From NCBI GenBank assembly GCA_023205875.1, contig CP060769.1:124001-188000 (forward strand): a stretch of 64,000 nucleotides of DNA, given 5' to 3'. Position 1 is the first letter of the stretch; each line of letters begins with the position of its first letter. A model generated the notes under the pieces. That model was given only the letters and a program-made list of their open reading frames with translations, was not told where the DNA came from and did no database searches. Shown in pieces: positions 40,696 through 49,687 of the stretch. The position numbers and the translations under genes were made by a program. This stretch comes from Chloropicon primus (Eukaryota; Chlorophyta; Chloropicophyceae; Chloropicales; Chloropicaceae).

Positions 40696-41099
40696 ATGGC
40701 CGGACTTGTGAATGATCGAACCTACGGTAAGCGGATGGGAGGGGCTGACAGCGTTTCCTGTTCTTCGCCCTCAGACCTTCCTTCCCTCGAGAGAAAGAGA
40801 GAGTCTGACACATCATCATCATCATCATCTCTCTCTCTCTCTCTGTGTGTGTGCGTGCGTGTCTTGTGTCCCGTTCGCTTGCTTGGGTTGGCACAGTTCC
40901 CGTGAACGTGGACCACGAGGGGTTTGTGGAGACGGAGAACAACCTGTTCAAGCACGTGGCCGTCAGGGAGAGAGAGCAGGACTCCAAGTACGTGCCTTCA
41001 ACCTCCAACATCGCACCGAGGCCAAAGTCCTGGGCGAAGACGGAGTCGAACACCCAGAAGGCGCACCAAAAGCAGGAGGCTCTCGAAGCACCCAAGTGA
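40696..41099 (+). CDS. Small unrecognised 77-aa protein, two exons
   Basis: Exon 1 is only 31 bp (40696-40726, coding MAGLVNDRTY plus one base). The intron is 40727-40896 (GTAAGC ... GGCACAG), with CAT, CT and GT runs. Exon 2 is 40897-41099. The splice is phase 1. The protein is hydrophilic, with HEGFVETENNLFKHVAVRER near the start and a Lys/Gln/Ala-rich tail, and has no membrane segment or signal. Exon 2 has an open frame and good codon bias, and the splice signals and phase agree. I do not recognise the family. It is convergent with the GYF gene at 91 bp. Confidence 0.6.
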
Positions 41100-41190
41100 T
41101 TGGCGAGTACTTGTTGACTGGCCCTGGAGCAGCTCGGGCTTCGCTAATATACAATCACAAAAAGACTTTTTGTGTCTCACTAATTCTAAC

Positions 41191-42510
41191 TCACGACGAC
41201 GTGCGGAAGAGGTCCTTCCTGTACAGGAGAGACTGCCTCTGGACGGCAATGTAGCGAGACAGGAAGTCTTTCCCCATCTCGCACTTCTCGAGGTCCTCCT
41301 TGCTGTATCCCGGCTGTATCTTCACCTCCAAAGGCTCCTTCTCTTCCTCCTGAGCCTTCACCTCCCCGGAGCTCGCACCGTCCTTACTGCTGGGTTTGGG
41401 CGCCTCCGCCGTTCTCTGTGGAGTCTTCCCCTTGAGCGAGGCCTCCGCGTCTTGGAGCAAGGTGGTCAGGGTTCTCGCTTCCTTCTTCGGCTTGGGGTCC
41501 GCCTCCTGCTGCTTGCTTCCCGCATCCCCACCTGCCGAGCGGTGGTTGCTCTCAGGCGTTTTGAGCTCGCCGTCGTCCTCCCTCTCGCCCTTGCGTCGTC
41601 TCTGCGTCGGTTGCTGAGATGCCAGAGCCATGTCAAGTGACGAGGAGGAACTGCTGGAAATTGGAGAGGCAACCGATAGCGCGAGACCCCCCCTGGCTTG
41701 CTCCTCGGAGGCATTCCCCTGCATCGAAGGACGCGGCACCGGTGATTCGTGAACTTTCTCTTCCATCCTCTGCACATCTTTCTTGTAAGCATCCAAGTCT
41801 TTGTACACGCTGGCCTTGTCTCCCACGTGCTCAGGGAACGCTTGACGGAAGGTCAGCCTCTCTCCTTCATCTTCGACCAAGACATTGATGTTCCAGACGG
41901 GGGTGTCCCACTCCGCGGCGGCCTTCACCACCTCCACGAGGTCCTCCTTGAAGATAGGGCCGTGCGTCTCCTTCAGCTCGTCCTCGAAGTACCAACCTTC
42001 CTCGAACTGATCGATGGGCAGGGAGTCAAGCTCGTGGTTCAGAATTTAAGAACACGGGATAGGATAGACGGTGTCGATTCACTTGGCAGCGGTCTCCTTA
42101 CCTCTTTCATCTGAGCGACCTCCCTCTCTCTCGTGTTTCTGTTCTTTCCTGGTGTGTAGTACTCCTTCAGGTCCTTCTCGAGGGGCGTCATGAATATAGG
42201 CACTTGGCTGATAGCCTCCTGCAAGAGCGAGTCGCGTTCCGCAATCGAAATCCAAGCACCCGTCGTCAACCAAACCACAAGCAAGTGTCAGGTTCCTCTG
42301 TGCATCATCTCAACCACAACGTGGTCCTCGGTTGGCTTCACCTCCTGTTTTCGGCCAACTTACCCAGTCCACCATGCCCTTGGTCCAGACAAGTGTGTCG
42401 TCCCTCACCAGGTTTGCTTCGATGAGGTCTCTGATGAAGTCAACCTTGACTGGTCCGGCCCTCTCCTCCGTCTTTGGGTCCTGGTAGTACCACATGGCTC
42501 TTCCGCCCAT
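41191..42510 (-). CDS. Protein with two GYF-like domains
   Basis: Three exons, all joined in phase 0: 42510-42364 (donor GTAAGT), 42218-42102 (acceptor CTTGCAG, donor GTAAGG) and 42030-41191 (acceptor CACGAG), giving 367 aa. Exon 1 is a GYF-type domain (MWYYQDPKTEERAGPV ... DDTLVWTKGMVDW), a fold that binds proline-rich peptides. Exon 3 begins with a second, divergent copy (WYFEDELKETHGPI ... WDTPVWN), so the gene probably arose by domain duplication. Exon 2 encodes a linker (PIFMTPLEKDLKEYYTPG). The C-terminal half is disordered (Ser, Lys, Glu-rich) and ends in a helical, charged stretch. The exact acceptor of exon 2 is my best choice among few AGs. Partner and location are unknown. Confidence 0.65.
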
Positions 42511-42806
42511 CTTGGTTTCCTCTCGCCAAATCCTCACCACAGCGTTGTTTCTTCCAAGGGAGGATTCTTTCGAAAGACGAAAGAGAGGGTGATTCCGCAG
42601 GTGATCCGCCTTTCTCCCCTCCCGGCCCCACACTCCTTCTCCACGCCACTTCTCCACGCCTTTGCCTCTCCTCTGCAGAGTCCTGCGCTGGAAAACAAAT
42701 TTGATTTGAATTCGTCGTACAGCGAGGGTAACGCCTTGGGTACCCAAGGCTGAGGAAGCAAGGAGTCAGAGTATGAAAGCGTTGCCCTACTACAATTGCT
42801 TGTTTA

Positions 42807-45644
42807 TCAGAAGAGGATTTCCTTCATTTCCGATGCGCGGGAGGCGGTGAGGTAAGAGTGAGACTTCACAATCTCCCTCACTTGGACGCCATCGATGGTG
42901 TTGTCCTGCAAAAGCTTCTGGGTGATCGCATCGAGGGCGGCCTCGTTCTCCCTCAGGAGTCTCTTTGCTTGCTCGAGGGAATCGGTCAAAAGAGCTTGCC
43001 TGTGCTGCTCTGCCTTTTCCAGAGTCTCCGGGGCAAACCTGTCGTAAGGTATCTTGTACATGGGCGAGCTCGACCAGAGGCCGCTTGTGCCGTAGATGGA
43101 CTCCTCCTCGCACAAGTCGGCGAGGGGGCAAGAGGGGAGGTCGCTGTCGCCAGTGATCCCGAGGACCATCACCAGCTGGGAGGCAATGTGCCTGGCCATG
43201 TGCAGGTGACTCTGGTGGATCGTGCTGATGTTGTGGCATCCGCCGGCCGAGGACTCCGATTTGATCAGGTCGGCCGCGTATCCCGCAAGGGTGGCGACGA
43301 GGAGCTCCTTGTAGTAGTTTGCTGTCCACTGATTCGTGCTCCTCCTCTCCTCGTTCACGAGCACGTTCTGCCTTCCCAAAGGCAACCTCTCGTAGCACTC
43401 GATGCTCGCCACCTCCACCTCCTCCAAAGCGGGGAGCAGGGTGAGGGCCAGGGACACCCCGGCCGACTGAAGCGCCACCAGCTCCCTTTCCCTCGGGGTG
43501 AACGCGGTGTCTATCCTGTCGCCAAGCTGGCCCCTCTTCAACGCCCTGAGAAAGTGGGACTGATGGAGCTCCGTGGCGCTCTCCCTGGCGGCGATCAGGC
43601 TGCCCTGATTCACGACATCCGCCAGCTCGGCACCACTCATCCCGCTCGTCAGCTTGGCGATCTCTGCGGCATCCACGTCCTCCGCCAGGGGCCTCTTGCT
43701 CGCGTGGACCATGAAGATGGCCTCCCTGGCGGCCATCTCTGGCAAGTCGATCCTCACCTTCCTGTCGAAACGACCTGGCCTGACGAGAGCCTCGTCAAGG
43801 ATGTCGATCCTGTTCGTGGCCGCCATGATCACAATATTCGTGCTCTCCTCAAACCCGTCGATCTCGCTCAGGAGCTGGTTCACGGTCTGGTCCCTCTCCT
43901 CGTTCCCCTCGGCCCCTCCCCTCTTCCTTCCAACGGCATCCAACTCGTCGATGAAGACGATGGCCGGGGCGAGCTGTCTCGCGGTGGTGAAAACGTCCCT
44001 CACCCTCGCCGCGCCGACGCCAATGAACATTTCGACGAACTCCGAGGCGTTGATCGACAGGAAGCTCACTCCGGCCTCGCCCGCGACGGCCCTGGCCATC
44101 AAGGTCTTGCCGTTACCCGGGGGGCCCTCGAGAAGGACGCCCTTCGGCACCCTGGCCCCAACGTTCCTCCAGTACTGGGGGTTCTGGAAAAAGTCCACGA
44201 TCTCTTGGAGCTGGTACACGACCTCGGGGAGTCCAGCGACGTCCTTGAAGGTCACGGTCTCGTCGTCCAGGTACTGGAACTTGACGCCCCTCTGCTGCAT
44301 CTTCCTGCCCACCTTCCTCAGCCTCGCTTGCTGCACTTTCTGGTCCCTCTTGTCCTGCACCCTCTGGATCTTCACGGCGGACTTCAAGAACCTTTGGGTC
44401 TCATCTCCGCCGCTCCCTGCGGCGGAAGAGTCCCCCTCCCCCTGGCCGCCCTTGGACCTGAAGGTCATCGAGTCCTCCGCCGACGCCTTTGTGGGGTCAG
44501 CAAGCTTTCCCTCCGACGCGAGGAGGACGAGGTCCTCGATCTCTTCCTTGTCGTACGGAACCTTGAGCCTGTCCATCCTCGCGAAGATGTCCTCGGCGCC
44601 GTAACCCTGGAACGCCATCTCCTCCGCCTCCCTCCTGAGCTGCGCTTGCCTCTCCTGCTCCTTCCACTCCTTCTTCTGCTGGTCCTTGGCGATGTTGAGC
44701 TTCTTCCTGTCCTCCGCGTCCCCTTGCAGCTTGGCCTTCACTTGGGAAAGGCCGTACAGGACCCCCAAGCCCAGGAGGGGGAAGGCGATGACGGCGGACT
44801 TGCCGAAGCCACCCGTCTCGTCGATGAACCCGCCAAGGAACGAGAAGGCGCCCGTGCCCTGCCTCTTGGCCTGGTATCCCTCCATGGGCTCCACCGTCAG
44901 CTCCACCGTGACGCCGTGGTTCTCGAGCTCCTCGTGGAGCTTTGGGTCGTCCTCCGGCACGAGGGACTGCGCGACCGTTCTGTCATGGTACACCACCAGG
45001 CACGGCAGCCTCGGCAGCCTCACCGGAACCTGCTCGTACTCGTCCCTCCTCGTGAAGAAGATCACCTTGTCCACGCGGTTCTCGGCCACGTCGCGCACCA
45101 GCTCGTTATAGTTCAGCACCTTCCTCACCGTCGGGCTCCCGTGCCTCTGGGTGAAGTAGTTCGCGTTCTCCACCTTGCCAAGAGAAGACAGGAACGAAAT
45201 CACGTTCCCTCCCCTTCCCTTGGCGTCTCCGGGATCCGCTCGAACGAGAGCCTCCACCCGCTTCGTCCTGTCCTCCTCCGCCTCCGCCGGCAGAACCACT
45301 CGGGACACCTTGTTTGAGCTCTGCACGGTGTTCCACGATTCGTAGCCCAAGTGAACGCCCTTGTCTATCTTCGCCCGGGCCACGTGCGACGCCCTGGGCC
45401 TCCTCGACGACGACGACGACGACGAGCACGCGAGAGAGGACGAACCCGACCTCGTGCTGCTGCTGCTGCTCATCATCACCAGCGTCGTCGTCGTCGTCGT
45501 CGTCGCCCTTGTGCTGCAAGAGGAAGAAGGCGAGGAGGAAGAGGAATATTTCGACGGCGGCTTCCTTTCAGGCAAGCGTGGCGTCGCCGCTCGTCGCCAA
45601 AAACTCCTCCGTCCGAGCGAACCTCCCGTCGTTGCCCTCGCCAT
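42807..45644 (-). CDS. FtsHi-type AAA protein, protease site lost (chloroplast)
   Basis: Product of 945 aa. A long Ser/Thr/Arg-rich N terminus (a plastid transit peptide) is followed by a stromal-type region, one hydrophobic helix (AVIAFPLLGLGVLYG) and a charged coil. A complete AAA module comes next: Walker A GPPGNGKT, pore loop MFIGVGAARVR, Walker B IVFIDELDAVG and second region of homology NRIDILDEALVRPGRFDRK. Where active FtsH has the zinc motif HEAGH, this protein reads QSAGV, so it cannot cut peptide bonds as FtsH does. In plants such FtsHi proteins form an ATP-driven motor with Ycf2-type partners that pulls proteins through the inner envelope. The subtype is not clear. It shares an upstream region, with a dispersed element, with the WD40 gene. 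Confidence 0.9.
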   Translation of the reverse strand: MARATTGGSLGRRSFWRRAATPRLPERKPPSKYSSSSSPSSSCSTRATTTTTTTLVMMSSSSSTRSGSSSLACSSSSSSSRRPRASHVARAKIDKGVHLGYESWNTVQSSNKVSRVVLPAEAEEDRTKRVEALVRADPGDAKGRGGNVISFLSSLGKVENANYFTQRHGSPTVRKVLNYNELVRDVAENRVDKVIFFTRRDEYEQVPVRLPRLPCLVVYHDRTVAQSLVPEDDPKLHEELENHGVTVELTVEPMEGYQAKRQGTGAFSFLGGFIDETGGFGKSAVIAFPLLGLGVLYGLSQVKAKLQGDAEDRKKLNIAKDQQKKEWKEQERQAQLRREAEEMAFQGYGAEDIFARMDRLKVPYDKEEIEDLVLLASEGKLADPTKASAEDSMTFRSKGGQGEGDSSAAGSGGDETQRFLKSAVKIQRVQDKRDQKVQQARLRKVGRKMQQRGVKFQYLDDETVTFKDVAGLPEVVYQLQEIVDFFQNPQYWRNVGARVPKGVLLEGPPGNGKTLMARAVAGEAGVSFLSINASEFVEMFIGVGAARVRDVFTTARQLAPAIVFIDELDAVGRKRGGAEGNEERDQTVNQLLSEIDGFEESTNIVIMAATNRIDILDEALVRPGRFDRKVRIDLPEMAAREAIFMVHASKRPLAEDVDAAEIAKLTSGMSGAELADVVNQGSLIAARESATELHQSHFLRALKRGQLGDRIDTAFTPRERELVALQSAGVSLALTLLPALEEVEVASIECYERLPLGRQNVLVNEERRSTNQWTANYYKELLVATLAGYAADLIKSESSAGGCHNISTIHQSHLHMARHIASQLVMVLGITGDSDLPSCPLADLCEEESIYGTSGLWSSSPMYKIPYDRFAPETLEKAEQHRQALLTDSLEQAKRLLRENEAALDAITQKLLQDNTIDGVQVREIVKSHSYLTASRASEMKEILF

Positions 45645-46630
45645 CCTCGTTTTGTCTTTGTGCCTTATCCTTTATCAATCAATCGATCGATCGAACAACG
45701 ATGATTCACTCCGGACGCCAAAAGAGTCAAGTGAGGTACCAATGGAAAGCTCTCGAGAAGTCCTTTCGCGTCGTGCCTCCGCCCTCCAAAGGTTTCCTCT
45801 CCCTCGCGGTGCCCTGCTCCTCGACCGCAATGGATACACGACCACAGGCCACAATGCCGAGCCGCCTCCTGACCTTTTTTTGCGGTTACTCGGATAAGGG
45901 AGGAGAGAGAGAAAGGAAAGGGGAGGATGGATGGATGGAAGGCCAAGCCCAGGTGGATGGATGGATGGATGGATGGGGTGGGATCGAAGAGCACCTCCTC
46001 AGCACCAACCGCCTCGACACCAGCATCGAATTTGGCGTGATGCCGTCGTCCTCTGAGACGCAAGGAGAGGATGCAATGGATGAATCATTTTGCTTGCAAG
46101 TCCTTCCACCCCTTTCCCACTTGGTCAGGGGGTTTGCCATGGAATCAACAAGAGGAGGCCATCGTGATCTGTGTCCCCATCATCCCCCCCCTCCTCCATC
46201 CATCACCATCCATCACCATCATATCCATGCATATGTCCTATGTGTGTCCTCCAATAGAAGCCTCCTTCCTTCCTTGCCTCCTCCTCCTCCTCAATCTTCA
46301 CAATTGTGAAGGGAGGACTCCTTGGAAAGAGGAAGAGGCGATCCATGCACAACGCCCGTTGCTGCCCTTGCTCCTCCCCCTCCTCCTCCCCACCATCACG
46401 GTGATGGCATCCCCCTCCCACCTGTCCCCTCCTTCCTCGATGGATTTTCAAACCAGTTTCAGTTGAACAAGAGAGACAGACTTTCTCTCTGGGGATCAAG
46501 GAAGTGGGTCGGTGGATGGCGGCAAGGTCCCGCCTTTATGACACCAGACGCAGCGCATTGTCTTCCCGAGACCTTTTCGTCACGCTCTGCTTCGATTCCG
46601 AGACTCGAGGAAGCCATCTCTCTCTTCTGC

Positions 46631-46663
<33 letters not shown>

Positions 46664-46764
46664 CCCAGCAAGCTCTCCATTGATTGATTGATTGTTTGTT
46701 TGATTGATTGATTTGCAGACCAAGCGGGAGAGGAGGCAGGGGAAGAGGCTTGGAAAGGAGCGCG
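45645..46764. other. Divergent intergenic region, FtsHi / WD40 gene
   Basis: No supported gene. It holds the 44-bp dispersed element (45707-45750), GGAT repeats (about 45926-45978), ATCC/CCATCA repeats (about 46195-46222), a GA run (about 46634-46662) and a TGAT/TTTG run (about 46679-46715). The run ends in TTTGCAG, which could be the 3' end of a leader intron. Confidence 0.5.
45707..45750 (+). repeat. 44-bp dispersed intergenic element, copy 2
   Basis: About 38 of 44 bases match 3278-3321 in the same plus-strand orientation. It lies about 60 bp upstream of the FtsHi start. Confidence 0.6.
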
Positions 46765-49185
46765 ATGGCCCTCGACTCGTCTTACTACTCGGGAAGCGAG
46801 GGGGAGGACTACGACCTTGACGCCACCTTGGACGAGGAGAAGACGTACGAGTTGTGGAGGTCCCTCTCCGTCAAAGTGAAGGCGTACTTCGACACCTCGT
46901 CCTCGGGCAGGGCGGGCAAGAGGGGAGGCAAGGATGGCATGATCATCGACAAGGAGTTCCAGAAGAAGCTGCACTCGTTGCTCACGCAGGGGCTTCCGCA
47001 AACGAAGGAGACAGGCGTAGTGGTTTGCACGGTGGGAACGGAGGGGTCCTACAAGGTCCTCTACACAGCGCTTGAGAACGGCCTCGTCCTCCGTTGGCGC
47101 TGCAAGGGCAACAAGAGCGACTTGACGGGCGTCCTCAAGGGTCACAAGGGCATGGTGACCAGCATCCTGACCTACTCGCACAAGGGCTTGAACCTGCCTT
47201 ACATGGTGTTCACCGGCTCCGCCGACTCGTCCATCAAGTTGTGGGACCCCAAGTCGAACCAGAGGGTGAGGGAGGGCTCGGTCACGGAGGGAGTGTGCGT
47301 CCAAACCCTGATGGGCCACGGGGGGACGGTCACTTGCATGATACAAGTCCACGACTACATCATCACCGGAAGCACCGACTGCAGCGTGAGGATCTGGCTG
47401 CAGACCACCGACAGGGAGGCTCTCCTGTACCCTTGGTTCGAGCAGCTCCGGGTCCTCAGCACCTTTGGCGGCTGGGTCAAGTACCTCTCCTTCTCCAAGA
47501 CGGAGGACGTGGGGGACAGTGGGAGCCTCTGGGTGGCCGATGGGAATGGCTACGTCACCGAGTTCACCGTGCACGAGACCAAGGGCAAGAGCTACAACAG
47601 CGAGGTCTCTTGGGTCTTCGAGTCCCAGGTCGAGAAGAGGAGGGACACGATCCTGTACCAGACAGCGCAGGACAGGGCCATCATTCAGATCCAGTACATC
47701 GCGGACGAGAACCTGCTGATTTCGTTGGCCTACGACTACTGTCTCAGGGTCTACGACACGAAAATTTGCAAGTGCCTTCACGTCATCCACAACCAGAACG
47801 GTTGCGCCTTCACCTCCTTCTACTACGACTCGAGCCACCGGGACGTTTTCCTTGCCGACCAGTACGGCTACTTCACCATTTACGACGTGGGGACGGGGAA
47901 GCTCATCAGCTGCAAGAGGGTCTGGAGGGAGGCCATCAAGGACCTGAAGTTCATCTCGGACATGTCCACGGTCGTCCTCGCCAGCGAGAATGAGGTCGAG
48001 TTCTGGAAGGTCAACAGGGATACGGACTACAAGCTCGTGAGCTCGGGCCACGTCGGGCCGGTCATCTCCATCGTGACGAAGAGGAGCCACCAGGTGTCGG
48101 CGGTGGCCTTGAACCTCACCTCGACTCTGCGGACGGGGCCCCTGGAGCAGGAGCACAGGATCTTCAGCGCGTCGCTGGACAACACCATTCGAATGTGGGA
48201 CCCTTACGACATGTGCTGCACCAGGGTCCTCAAGGAGGACCGGTCCGAGATCAGCTCGATCACTTGCTTGAGGAGCAAGAGCAAGATCGTGAGCGGCCAC
48301 GACGACGGTTCCCTGAGGCTGTGGAACCTCGACACAGGTAGCACCACCAACTTGAGGGAGCACTCCAACACAGTGACTTGCCTGATCACTGCGTGCTTCG
48401 AGGGAAAGGATGAGGAGCTCGTTCTCAGCGGCTCGTTCGACGGTTACATTTGCGTTTGGGACATGCAGAAGAAGCCGGCCAAGGGTATCATTCCCCATAT
48501 GCTGACCAAGTTCCAAGCCAGCCCAAACTCCGAGATACTTTGCTTGATCCACGACAGCACGAAAAACGTGATCGTCGCCGGAGGCAACGACACTTGCGTG
48601 AGAGTTTGGTCCGAGGCCTACGAGCCTCTGGGGGTCCACGAGGGTCACACGGAGGCGGTGACCTGCCTTGCGCTGGACGCCAACTTCCTGTTCTCCGGGA
48701 GCGAGGATTTCTCGGTCAAGGTGTGGGACACCGTTCCCGCCCGGGGGGGCGAGGGGGGCACTGCGGCGCCTTTCAGGGGCGGCAGCACCCTGATCAAGAC
48801 GCTCGTCGGCCACAAGAGGACCGTCACCAGCGTTGAGATCGAGCCTTCCTCGGGGCACCTTCTGTCCTGCGGCATGGACGGCGTGCTGAACATTTGGGAC
48901 TACTCGAGGGGCCACATCCTGAAGACTTTCAGGCACAGGGAGGAGCTGAGGTGCATGGTCATGCGAGGAGACAAGAGCGAAGTGATGGTCGGCACGATGC
49001 AGGAGAACATTCTGAGGTTCCCCCTTCCCACGGGCGCCGACCTCGAGAAGTTGGAGATGGACCTGAAGAAGATCGAGGAGGCCGGGGACGGGACGGCAGC
49101 CGACGACAGCGGTGCGGTCGAAGACGTCAAGGAAGACCAGCAGGAGCGACATGAAGAAGTTGTTGATCCACGAGACGCATCGTAA
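46765..49185 (+). CDS. WD40-repeat protein, about ten repeats
   Basis: Single coding exon of 806 aa starting MALDSSYYSGSEGEDYD. After an acidic start and a helical segment, WD40 units fill the protein. Clear ones include GHKGMVTS ... SIKLWDP, GHGGTVTC ... SVRIWLQ, SGHDDGSLRLWNLD, LSGSFDGYICVWDM, GHTEAVTC ... SVKVWDT and GHKRTVTS ... VLNIWDY. Two beta-propellers would fit this number. The end is helical and acidic (LEKLEMDLKKIEEAGDG). There is no catalytic domain; the role is as a scaffold. The ATG at 46765 follows a possible leader-intron acceptor at 46718. I cannot name the partner complex; the next gene encodes a ciliary dynein, which is only circumstantial. Confidence 0.85.
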   Translation: MALDSSYYSGSEGEDYDLDATLDEEKTYELWRSLSVKVKAYFDTSSSGRAGKRGGKDGMIIDKEFQKKLHSLLTQGLPQTKETGVVVCTVGTEGSYKVLYTALENGLVLRWRCKGNKSDLTGVLKGHKGMVTSILTYSHKGLNLPYMVFTGSADSSIKLWDPKSNQRVREGSVTEGVCVQTLMGHGGTVTCMIQVHDYIITGSTDCSVRIWLQTTDREALLYPWFEQLRVLSTFGGWVKYLSFSKTEDVGDSGSLWVADGNGYVTEFTVHETKGKSYNSEVSWVFESQVEKRRDTILYQTAQDRAIIQIQYIADENLLISLAYDYCLRVYDTKICKCLHVIHNQNGCAFTSFYYDSSHRDVFLADQYGYFTIYDVGTGKLISCKRVWREAIKDLKFISDMSTVVLASENEVEFWKVNRDTDYKLVSSGHVGPVISIVTKRSHQVSAVALNLTSTLRTGPLEQEHRIFSASLDNTIRMWDPYDMCCTRVLKEDRSEISSITCLRSKSKIVSGHDDGSLRLWNLDTGSTTNLREHSNTVTCLITACFEGKDEELVLSGSFDGYICVWDMQKKPAKGIIPHMLTKFQASPNSEILCLIHDSTKNVIVAGGNDTCVRVWSEAYEPLGVHEGHTEAVTCLALDANFLFSGSEDFSVKVWDTVPARGGEGGTAAPFRGGSTLIKTLVGHKRTVTSVEIEPSSGHLLSCGMDGVLNIWDYSRGHILKTFRHREELRCMVMRGDKSEVMVGTMQENILRFPLPTGADLEKLEMDLKKIEEAGDGTAADDSGAVEDVKEDQQERHEEVVDPRDAS

Positions 49186-49687
49186 CCGTCGTCATCTTTC
49201 TCCCCTGTACTGTACTATCACACCATGCTTTTTGTAAAATTTGACCAAAGGAGAAATTCAAACAGAATTCGTCCGACGCTTCACTTTTCCGCAACAGTGA
49301 ATCCACGCTATTCGCAACATTTCCGTCAACAATGGGGCGCCCCATACTTTCCAAGAATTCTCGGCCGAGTTTCGACATTTCCCGAGTAGTTTTAGCCGTG
49401 TTGAGGCCAACATTTCCGTCGCTGTGGTGAGTGACCGAATTTCGTAATTCTTCTTCCACCCCCTCATTGGCGCGGTTAAGACGCAATCTGTACTCTTCAC
49501 ACGCTCGACCCTGCTGTGGTGACCGAATTGGACGAATTGGACGAATTGACAGGGGGAAGGGACACAGCCGCAGCGGGAAGGAGGGACCACGCGAGGAGAG
49601 GAAGGTTTGGGTCACTTCACTCTTCTTCAAGCGACATTCCTTCTCCTTGTGACTGGTTCATAGACTTGAGACAAGACAGGTGACACA
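49186..49687. other. Intergenic region between WD40 and dynein genes
   Basis: About 500 bp, comprising the 3' flank of the WD40 gene (with TGTAC and TTTGTAAAAT) and the dynein promoter. A GAATTGGAC repeat occurs near 49524-49548. No gene is seen. Confidence 0.5.

Noticed and set aside
42858-45317. 819-aa open frame on the plus strand
   Set aside because: It is antisense to FtsHi and has no family features; the sense strand has all AAA motifs.
46459-49152. 897-aa open frame on the minus strand
   Set aside because: It is antisense to the WD40 gene and explained by codon bias; the other strand has clear WD40 repeats.
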